64,000 nucleotides of DNA from Morinoia aosen (taxonomy: Eukaryota > Arthropoda > Malacostraca > Amphipoda > Talitridae), in the NCBI GenBank assembly GCA_030386875.1, contig CM059563.1, positions 36,866,139 to 36,930,138 on the forward strand, in the 5' to 3' direction. This document shows, piece after piece, positions 14,501 to 23,159 of the stretch. Each line of letters opens with the position of its first letter. The stretch's first letter is position 1. Below the pieces are notes generated by a model. The model worked only from the letters and a program-made list of their open reading frames with translations, did no database searches and was not told the origin of the DNA. Both the position numbers and the translations under genes were made by a program.

Positions 14501-16139
14501 CCGCAAGGCTTCCAGTGTAAAATAAAATAAAAATAACAAAAGAAACGTTAATAAAAATTCCTGACTTACAACTAAGTAGAAAATTCACAGGTAGAATGAG
14601 GACACCAATTTTTATCAGTGATAGGGTTTCACTCTACTTCTAAATTCGAAGCCTGCCAACAGACAGCGTCAGCGTAACTGGCAGTCACAGCAGCAAACAC
14701 AATACCGCAAGGCTTCCTATGTAAAATAAAATAAAATTAACAAAAGAAACGTTAATAAAAATTCCTGACTTACAACAACGAAGAAAATTCACAGCTAGAA
14801 TGACGACACCAATTTTAACCAGTGATTGGGTTTCATTCTACTTCTAAATTCGAAGCCTTCCAAAAGACAGCGTCAGCGTTACTGGCAGTCACAGCAGCAG
14901 ACACAATACCGCAAGGCTTCCTATGTATAATAAAATAAAATTAATTAAAGAAACGTTAATAAAAATTCCTGACTCACAACTAAAGAGAAAATTCACATCT
15001 AAAATGACGACACCAATTTTTATCAGTGATAGGGTTTCACACTACTTCTAAATTAGAATTCTGCCAACAGTCAGCGTAAGCGTTACTGGCAGTCACCGCA
15101 GCAGACACAATACCGCAAGGCTTCCTATGTAAAATAAAGCAAAATTAACAGAAGAAACATTAATAAAAATTCCTGACTTACAACTAAGGTGAAAATTCAC
15201 AGCTAGAATTACGACACCAATTTTTATCAGTGATAGGGTTTCACTCTACTTCTAAATTCGAAGCCTGCCAACAGACAGCGTCAGCGTTACTGGCAGTCAC
15301 AGCAGCAGACACAATACTGCAAGGCTTCCTATGTATAATAAAATAATATTAATAAAAGAGACGTTAATAAAAATTCCTGACTTACAACTAAGGAGAAAAT
15401 TCACATCTAGAATGACGACACAAATTTTTATCAGTGATAGGGTTTCACTTCACTTCTAAATTCGAAGCCTGCCAACAGACAGCCTCAGCGTTAATGGCAG
15501 TCACAGGAGCAGACACAATACCGCAAGGCTTCCTATGTAAAATAAAATTAACAAAGAAAACGTTAATAAAAATTCCTGACTTACAACTAAGGGGAGAATT
15601 CACAGCTAGAATGACGACACCAATTCTTATCAGTGATAGGTTTCACTCTACTTCTAAATTCGAAGCCTGCCAACAGACAGCGTCAGCGTTACCGGCAGTC
15701 ACAGCAGCAGACACGATACCGCAAGGCTTCCAATGTAAAATAAAATAAAATTAACATAAGAAACGTTAATAAAAATTCCTGACTTACAACTAAGTAGAAA
15801 ATTCACAGGTAGAATGAGGACACCAATTTTTATCAGTGATAGGGTTTCACTCTACTTCTAAATTCGAAGCCTGCCAACAGTCAGCGTCAGCGTTACTGGC
15901 AGTCACAGCAGCAGACACAATACCGCAAGGCTTCCTATGTATAATAAAATAATATTAATAAAAGAAAGCTTAATAAAGATTCCTGACTTAAAACTAAAGA
16001 GAAAATTCACAGCTAGAATGACGACACCAATTTTTATCAGTGATAGGGTTTCACTCTACCTCTAAATTCGAAGCCTGGCAACAGACAGCGTCAGCGTTTA
16101 TGGCAGTCACAGCAGCAGACACAATACCGCAAGGCTTCC

Positions 16140-17070
16140 TATGTAAAATAAAATAATATTAACAAAAGAAACGTTAATAAAAATTCCTCACCTAAAACTA
16201 AGAAGCAAATTCACAGCTAGAATGACGACACCAATTTTTATCAGTGATAAGGTTTCACTCTACTTCTAAATTCGAAGCCTGCAAACAGACAGCGTCAGCG
16301 TTACTAGCAGTCACAGCAGCAGACACAATACCGCAAGGCTTCCTATGTAAAATAAAACAAAATTAACAAAAGAAACGTTAATAAAAATTCCTGACTTACA
16401 ACTAAGAAGAAAATTCACAGCTAGAATGACGACACCTATTTTAATCAGTGATTGGGTTTCACTCTACTTCAAAATTCGAAGCCTGACAACAGACAGCGTC
16501 AGCGTTACTGGCAGTCACAGCAGCAGACACAATACCGCAAGGCTTCCAATGAAAAAAAAAATTAACATTAGAAACGTTAATAAAATTTCCTGACTTACCA
16601 CTAATGAGAAAATTCAAAGATAGAATGACGACACAAATTTTTATCAGTGATAGGGTTTCACTCTACTTCTAAATTCGAAGCCTGCCAACAGTCAGCGTCA
16701 GCGTTACTGGCATTCACAGCAGCAGACACAATACCGCAAGGCTTCCTATGTAAAATAGAATAAAATTAACAAAAAAAAAACGTTAATTAAAATTCCTGAC
16801 TTACAACTAAGGAGAAAATTCACAGCTAGAATGACGACACCAATTTTTATCAGAGATAGGGTTTCACTCTACTTATAAATTCGAAGCCTGCCAACAGACA
16901 GCGTCAGCGTAACTGGCAGTCACCGCAGCAAACACAATACCGCAAGGCTTCCTATGTAAAATAAAATAAAATCAACAAAAGAAACGTTAATAAAAGTTCC
17001 TGACTTACAACAACGAAAAAAATTCACAGCTAGAATGACGACACCAATTTTATTCAGTGATTGGATTTCA
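16140..17070. repeat. Third copy of the 5.16-6.29 kb satellite block, one monomer shorter
   Basis: This stretch follows the variant order of 5163-6290, including the CTAAGAAGCAAATTC monomer, the CCAATGAAAAAAAAAATTAAC monomer and the TTTATTCAGTGATTGGATTTC monomer. The offset falls from 10977 bp at the start to 10778 bp at the end. One monomer is therefore missing here relative to the 5-6 kb copy. The join lies near 16690, where a CAACAGTCAGCG start is fused to an ACTGGCATTCACAG continuation that belongs to two successive monomers in the other copy. This is a clear recombination junction. Confidence 0.8.
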
Positions 17071-17346
17071 CTCTACTTCAAAATTCGAAGCCTGACAACA
17101 GACAGCGTCAGCGTTACTGGCAGTCACAGCAGCAGACACAATACCGCAAGGCTTCCTATGTAAAATAAAATTAACAAAAGAAATGTTAATAAAAATTCCT
17201 GACTTACAACTAAGAAGAAAATTCACAGCTAGAATGACGACACCTATTTTAATCAGTGATTGGGTTTCACTCTACTTCAAAATTCGAAGCCTGACAACAG
17301 ACAGCGTCAGCGTTACTGGCAGTCACAGCAGCAGACACAATACCGC

Positions 17347-17374
17347 AAGAAAGAAAGAAAGAAAGAAAGAAAAC
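17347..17374 (-). repeat. (TTTC)n 3' tail of the LINE
   Basis: The plus strand reads AAGAAAGAAAGAAAGAAAGAA directly after the last satellite base. On the element's coding strand this is a run of about seven TTTC units at the extreme 3' end. Many L2/CR1-group LINEs end in a short tandem repeat rather than poly(A), and target-primed reverse transcription starts there. The position at the satellite junction supports this end being the true 3' terminus. Confidence 0.8.
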
Positions 17375-19113
17375 GGTTTATTTCCAATAGAGATGGTTCA
17401 AAAGTACCATCATTGGTTTTTAAAATATCTTAAAATTAATACACTTAGATGATACACACACACGAGTATTGAAAAACTCGTGTCACTAGTCAAAAGAAAT
17501 GATTGAGGGCAATGAACTCCCAATCTAGCTTAATCTACATTTGATAATACATGTAATGATAATTTTAAGAGATAACACAATTTCATGGACAATGCATTTT
17601 CATTGTGGGGTGAAAACACTTTTGACAGTTTACATGTACATGACATAAAACTTCGCAATTCTTGACGCCAGGAAATAATATATGAAATCGCTTGTTTCGG
17701 TCAATGTTCACAAGTGCCATTTTAAGGAAGCATGAAAAAAAGAAAAATATATATATATATAAATATATATCCATATACACACATATGTACACATTCGTAT
17801 GCATGTGTGTATATATCCATACACACACTCACACACACACACACATACACACACACACACACACATATATACATATGTGTACATATAAGCATGAGGACCA
17901 AGAAGATTATAGTTTTTGCTTTTCTGATTGAACAATTTTAACATAACGGTCATTAGTTAACAAGCATTTTATTTAAATATAAATGGATGATCGCACAACA
18001 AATGTATAGTTTTTACATGAATGCTTTACAATACTAAAGATATGACGAGTTAGGTAATGTTACAAGTTGAGAGTGCACAGAAAAAAGACCATTATCTCTA
18101 GTAAAATGCTAGTTGTCAGTCTAGTACACACATATGTGCACGTATACATGTAAATATTTACACATACACATGCACACATATACCCACGCACATATTTACA
18201 CCTAACTCGTAAGCATACACAAATGCATTTCTATGCATCGAGGCAATACATACGCATTCTACAGAGTGTCATACGCATAACGTGGACACGTACACATTTA
18301 CACAAGTAATCATGTGCGCAAATATCAGCGTAAACTAGTCAGTATAAACCAGAATTCCAATCGAGGGAAACGGAGAAAATATCTTTTATTATAGCATGAA
18401 TTTTATAAAATTTCGTACTAAAAATAGTGGCACAAAACAGTCTACTTAAGTCAGAAACATGAAAACGATTGTGGGACGTGAATAAGAAAGAAAACATTAA
18501 TGTCCTATAAAGGTTTCATATTAGAAAAAAAATCACATTATCTTTGAAATATTGCGCAAATTGTCGTCAATTGATAAACAAACATAGGTATCACATTATT
18601 ATAAGCATATAACTATAAGCCGAATAAGTATATTACTGCAGTATAAATGGATGATCACACAACGAATTTATTTTTTTTACATGGATGCTTTACAATTTCA
18701 TATTATAAAAAATACATTATCTTTGTAATATGGTGCAGAATGTCTGTAATTGATCAACACACACACACATAGGTACCATGACGGTCTAGTTTGATGCTTG
18801 CACAGAAACGGAGAGGAATGACATAAAATGCACCTTCGACTGGTTCATCTACTCTAGTGCACACAGTTGTACGTGCACATATACACACCCATATGCGCAC
18901 ACACACCTATATACGTACACACATATACAAGTAAGCTTGTCCGCAAATGACAACGTATAGGCGGTCAAATCATAATACCTACGCATACTTCAAAACTGTT
19001 GTTTGATGTCTTGAATTATAAAACAATGAGCGAGGGAGATTGTTCAGCAATGGAGATGCCAGGTAAATGAGATTCGTCAGTACTCATTCAGTATGTTCTG
19101 TAACTAAGGATTA
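17375..19113 (-). other. LINE 3' untranslated region
   Basis: About 1.74 kb between the ORF2 stop and the tetranucleotide tail. It is A/T-rich, has no credible reading frame and contains many ACACAT/TACACA runs. It carries internal duplications: the piece around 17981 (AAATGGATGATCGCACAAC) recurs near 18645, and TTCATATTA followed by ACATTATCTTTG-like sequence near 18516 recurs near 18696. A CTAG-plus-CACACATATG segment near 18120 resembles one near 18855. The UTR thus grew by tandem duplication of ~0.66-0.72-kb pieces that later diverged. Confidence 0.7.
17740..17890. repeat. TA/CA microsatellite in the LINE 3' UTR
   Basis: A low-complexity tract of (TA)n followed by interrupted (CA)n and TACACACA runs, with an AAAAATATATATATATA core near 17747 and CACACACACACACACATA near 17850. 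Short open frames rich in Tyr, Thr and His on both strands here are artefacts of the repeat. The alternating purine-pyrimidine tract could adopt non-B structure. Confidence 0.9.
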
Positions 19114-20442
19114 TTATTGAGACACAAGATGACGAGTTATTTTGGATTTAAATTCTCTCGGTCTTTGAGGGACTTTAATACTCAGGGGAAGTTTGTTCCA
19201 CAGTAAGGCGCCTGATATGGACAGAGCCTTCTGCCCTAAGTGAGATGAACGATAGTTGACTAAGACATTATTGTTTCTGTTCGGTTTTTGATTGGTTACA
19301 GTGGGTGGATGGAAACGCACTATCTCAGCATTGCTCTGAGGAAGATATAACGAGGAGAATACGTATTGGGCCTTCTGCATGAGGAGCCTTTCTTGGATAG
19401 GGATCCAGCCGAGTTTATTGAGGAGAGGGGTTACGTGATCACTTCTTTTGAAATTACCGTTGCATACCACCTTGGCTGCAAAATTCATGCATTTTTGTAA
19501 GTCCCTTTGAAGGTATTGAGGTAAGTCTCCCCATACTAGGCTGCAGTAGTCAATGCGCGATAACACAAGGGATTGAATGGCTAATAATCTGGATTTTTCG
19601 TCTAGCATACTTTTTATACGATGAAAAAACATTGAAGTTCCGTAGATTTTGTTGCAAGTAGTCTCAACGTGAGATTTGAAGGACATATTTCTATCGAACC
19701 AGATACCTAGATTTTTAACTTTTTCTGATGCATTAATTTTATCATTTCCAACTGCAAGAGTAAGATCTGAAGTTTTTTTAATTGCATCTTTGGATCCAAA
19801 AATAATGCATTGTGTTTTATGAGCATTTAATTTGAGACCATTTCGGTCGTACCATGATTTCAGGCTAGTCAGTAAAGTTTCGGCTTTAACTTGCGTCTGT
19901 GGTATTTCCGATACAGAACTTGTTATTGCAATTTGAACATCATCTGCATACATTGAGATCCGTGTGTTAGAAGGCATTGGAGGGAAATCATTAATGAAAA
20001 TAGAAAACAGTAGCGGACCTAGAATGGATCCTTGCGGAACACCAAAATTGTTTTGAATGAATGGGGACAATTTGTTTTCTATGCGGACTGCATGAGATCG
20101 ATTTGACAAGTAACTTTCAAACCATTGCGTGTCTATTCCCAAGTTTAGTATTTTACGTAGAAGTCTTTCATGTTGGACGCTATCGAACGCCTTAGAGAGA
20201 TCGAGTAGTAGCAAGAGTGTTACATTCTTTTGATTGATGTCACTGTATATTTTTTCAGATATATTGAGCAGAGCGTCTTGAGTGCTAGTATTTCTTCTAT
20301 AGGCATATTGAGTTTGGTGGAGTAAATTTGACTCGTCCAGGTGAAATGACAGTTGATTTGTCACCACTTTCTCCAATAGTTTGGACATGACAGGCAAAAG
20401 ACTGATGGGCCTGTAGTTTGATGCTGTATTTAGGTCACCACT
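19114..20442 (-). pseudogene. LINE ORF2 fragment: reverse transcriptase palm, thumb and C-terminal domain
   Basis: Open frame after the in-frame TAA at 20443-20445. Counting from the internal Met at 20397 (427 residues), the RT blocks are in order: NYRPISLLPVMSKLLEK just before and at the start, QYAYRRNTSTQDAL at about 30-43, motif A LDLSKAFD at 65-72, motif B GVPQGSILGPLL at 119-130, motif C YADD at 150-153, motif D WYDRNGLKLN at 182-191, then LGIWFD. The C-terminal GQKALSISGALLWNKLP block is typical of L2/CR1-type elements. The enzyme would copy the element RNA at the nicked target. All three catalytic Asp (one in motif A, two in YADD) are present, so decay is recent or limited. There is no RNase H domain. 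The frame is continuous with the two upstream fragments. Confidence 0.93.
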
Positions 20443-21078
20443 TTAGTGCAACGGTCTAATAATGGAGTGTTTCCATTGGTTTGGAAACGTATTGGTTACT
20501 ATTGATGTATTAATTATCAGACGAATCCATGGTGCTGTAACAGGGAAACTGTCTTTGATATATTGAAGACTGATAACATCATGTCCAACTGCCTTTGTGT
20601 TTTTTAGTGAGTATAAGATGTTTCGTAACTCTGATAAATCGACAGAGCGTGGTCTCCACTTGACATCAGTCCTCGAGGGTGCAGTGGGGCATGAATTTTT
20701 AATTGTCGTTTCATCTGGATTGGTACACACCTCACTGAAAACTTGAGCCCCTACTTTTGAAAAGAATGTGTTGAAATCCGTGGCTGTTGCCAAGGGATTT
20801 TCAAAATTACTTATGCGATCTAAATTTTTATATGGGGCTACCTCACTAATGATTTCCCAAGTTCGCTTCGGGTTATTTTTAGCCGTTATCAGTGCCTGGT
20901 GGAAGTGAGTTTGTTTCGCTTCAGTGATTTTCTTTCGAAGAATTTTTTCATGTTCTTTATATCTCTTGTATAAGGTACTGTTTGATCTATTGTTTTTGTA
21001 CTCTCGCAAGTTAGCTTTCTTTATTCTGCTCATCTCTCTAACTTCGTCAGTAATCCAAACAGTCCGTTTTGGCTTGGT
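20443..21078 (-). pseudogene. LINE ORF2 fragment: endonuclease-RT linker and RT N-terminal region
   Basis: Open frame between in-frame TAA codons at 21079-21081 and 20443-20445. It begins with a VWITDEVREM segment that matches the linker which follows the endonuclease in Jockey-group ORF2, then a Lys/Arg-rich stretch (residues 1-60 from the Met at 21033) and a WEIISEV block. It ends in HSIIRPLH, directly before the fingers sequence NYRPIS of the next fragment. The terminal TAA stands where related elements have a Lys-type codon before SGD and is one substitution from sense. It is part of one ORF2 and not a separate gene; the internal Met is unlikely to be a real start. Confidence 0.85.
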
Positions 21079-22086
21079 TTATTTTGGTGACGTAAGGTGC
21101 ACATTCGTCGAGAGCTGCTGTGAAGTTCTCTTTGAACTTCTTCTTTGAAGTTCTCTGTCAACATCGTCAGATTGCATCATTTTCTGGAATTCGGTAGACC
21201 TATCGAGCAGTTTTTCTTGAAATAGTTCTGCCGAATAGTGCCTTTTCGAGCGATAGGTCATTAAGTGGTATTTTTGTCTTTCCTTCGCAATATTAATTTC
21301 ACATTCTATAGAGTGGTGATCGGAAATAGAAGGTAATATTACTGTACTAAGTATTGCGGTGGGATTATTTGTGATTGCTAGATCGAGGAGAGTTGCAGAG
21401 ACTTTAGTGATGCGAGTCGGTTCTTTGACCATTTGTGATAAGCTTAGTTTATACAATAGTTTGCTTAGCTGATTGTTTTTGTCCGTTAGGTCAACATTGA
21501 AATCTCCGAAAGCAAAGAATGATTTTTTTGCCTGAAGGATTTCTTTGAAGGTTTCCTCAATGAAATCTAGTGTTAGATTTAGGGGAGACGATGGGTGCCG
21601 GTAAAGGCTGCCAATGATTATTGATTTGTGTTTATTTATTTGCACTTCTAACCAAACCATTTCAATGCCTTCGCAAACTCTATTAGCTAGTAGTGAAGAT
21701 GTTGAGTATATTTCTTTCACAAAAATACAAGATCCACTACCTCGGCTGGTTTTAGCGCCATCGTAGCGGTACAACACGTAATCAGGAATTTTAAAAAATG
21801 AACTTTGGGTTCGTGAATCAAACCATGTTTCTGAGACACACAAAATGTAAATTTTTTCAGTGACCAACATTACTCTGATTTCATCCAATTTACCATTCAG
21901 GCTTCGAGCATTTACATGCTTGATTTTGATTTTACCTATATTAGCACTCTTTTTAAAGGTAGCGAGGTTACTATCTCGATGGGATCGTTCAGGGGATTTA
22001 TCGATTTTGTCTAAGTTGCCCAGGGTGTTTGGCCCAGCATCTGCTATGTAAGAAAGTCTGCTATTTGGCTGGGCAGCGGCACTTTG
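21079..22086 (-). pseudogene. LINE ORF2 fragment: APE-type endonuclease domain
   Basis: Open frame after the in-frame TGA at 22087-22089. The endonuclease nicks the target DNA for target-primed reverse transcription. Motifs in order: VNARSLNGKLDEI (the conserved Asn, upstream of the internal Met at 21888), CVSETWFD (catalytic Glu), SLYRHPSS, FAFGDFNVDL (Asp/Asn pair), LLDLAITN and SISDHHSIE (terminal Asp-His). All catalytic residues expected of the APE fold are present. Near the C-terminus, between about 21150 and 21080, the expected NFKENF...LDECAPYVTKI sequence lies in another frame of the same strand. This suggests a frameshift and a compensating one, and it explains the TAA at 21079. A small GAACTTCAAAGAA duplication sits at the first shift. 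Confidence 0.92.
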
Positions 22087-22584
22087 TCAAGATGAGGTAA
22101 CCCCGGTCTGATTTTTGCCTTGTGTGACAAGAGCACTGTAGTGATCGTTTTTCCGATGGAGCAGTAGTGGAGGGTTATTATTTGATAACTCTGAAATGGG
22201 AACGACTGATATTTTCAAAACACAATGATCTCGTTCATCCAGGACGAGAAGTTTTTGGCCTGTCACATTTGAAATGATTAGTGGTATAAGGTCTACAGCA
22301 GCTTGGTCAAAATGTTTTTCGTCAATGTAATTATCTATGAGGTTTTGCATGTCGCCACTGTTCTTGTCAAAAAACTTAGCATATGTGCTGTAGTTTGCTT
22401 TACTCTCTGTTTTGATTGCAGCCTTTAGGGAATTGTAATTCCATTTTGATGCTGGTTGTTTTGTAAGTAGATGAGCTACTGCGTGGAGGAGGCAGTGTCC
22501 ATCGGCTTTGGTGGGAATCAGTTTTATGTTCCATGATCGTTGACGGTAGATAGATCCGGTTTTCTTAAATACGATTCCTTTTTC
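22087..22584 (-). pseudogene. LINE ORF2 N-terminal fragment: OTU-like cysteine protease domain
   Basis: In-frame open stretch from after a TAA at 22585-22587 to the TGA at 22087-22089, in the same frame as the endonuclease. It encodes ADGHCLLHAV, matching the OTU nucleophile block (Asp-Gly-x-Cys; Cys codon 22494-22492). 117 codons later comes PLLLHRKNDHYSAL, matching the OTU catalytic His block (His codon 22143-22141). The spacing and the intervening DLIPLIISN and LLVLDE strands fit the OTU fold. OTU enzymes cleave ubiquitin-type isopeptide bonds; a role in processing ORF2 or in removing host ubiquitin is inference. No Met codon precedes the Cys in this frame, so the true N-terminus is lost, frameshifted or non-AUG. 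The third catalytic residue cannot be assigned by eye. Confidence 0.83.
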
Positions 22585-23159
22585 TTAGTTTGTTTCTTGG
22601 TTCAATCGCTAGGCCGCTTCCAGTATTGCGCTGTCCTCCTGCCCCGTCATTAGTAAGTTTAAACTGTTGTCGATAACCTTAATTTACTTGCGCATACTTT
22701 GATTTATACTAATTGCCCTAGTCAAGTCACCGGTTTCAATTTTTGTTTTCTTATTTCATTACAGGTCTTACGAGCACCCATTTGCCCATGCCAGTATAGT
22801 ACAGCTCAGTGTCAGTTTATCGGTCTCAGTTTATGTATCAGTGTAATCTCTTAATTAGCATAATTCGAGTTCCTATTGTGTTCTTCCCACGTGTTCAGTA
22901 GAAGTTGCGATTATTTTATTCCTTAGTGTTATCCTTTTGTCTCGTATTTAACTTTTGCCTCATATTTAAGTTTGGCTTGCGTTCAAATTAAAATGTCATT
23001 TCCTTCTGAGATTGTTTATCCTGGTATTATAAATGTATTAAATCTTGTTCATGAAAGCCCTCAAATACGGATCTTCAACAAATCCTTCGCCCTAGTAGGC
23101 ATATCGAACTAATGGCTAGAGTTTGCCCTGACATCGTTTCAATTCATCCATTGTGGAAT
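22585..23159 (-). other. LINE inter-ORF region with a possible frameshifted ORF2 N-terminus
   Basis: 575 bp between the ORF1 stop and the OTU frame. Most shows no coding pattern on either strand. Between about 22678 and 22570 another minus-strand frame encodes a plausible basic stretch (NDGAGGQRNTGSG, then EPRNKLRKRNRI) that runs to a TAA just before the OTU frame opens. This could be the original ORF2 N-terminus displaced by a single-base indel near 22570. The plus strand has a pyrimidine tract ending in CATTACAG near 22763 that resembles a splice acceptor, but nothing else supports splicing. Confidence 0.45.

Larger units (their letters stand above)
1..17349. repeat. Satellite array, left block (~203-bp monomers)
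   Basis: Head-to-tail array of roughly 85 monomers. The landmark ACTTCTAAATTCGAAGCC recurs at 205, 409, 612 and 816 and so on, giving a period of 203-204 bp. Each monomer has a more G/C-rich half (CAGACAGCGTCAGCGTTACT, then GCAGTCACAGCAGCAGACAC) and an A/T-rich half with phased A-tracts (AAAATAAAATAAAATTAAC, AGAAACGTTAATAAAAATT). Monomers differ by scattered substitutions and 1-3-bp indels. Sets of variants travel together, so several subfamilies are interleaved. Short open frames of 60-105 codons occur because some monomers lack a stop in one frame; they repeat with the array and are not genes. The array ends abruptly at the LINE tail. No inserted gene or RNA was seen. Confidence 0.97.

Noticed and set aside
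1-17349. CRISPR-like regularly spaced repeats
   Set aside because: The whole ~203-bp unit repeats without unique spacers; it is a eukaryotic satellite.
17583-17953. Four overlapping open frames of 69-81 codons on both strands
   Set aside because: They lie on the TA/CA microsatellite and encode Tyr/His/Thr/Cys/Val low-complexity peptides.
22741-22770. Splice-acceptor-like pyrimidine tract ending in CATTACAG on the plus strand
   Set aside because: It has no matching exon, donor or reading frame on the plus strand, and the element is coded on the other strand.
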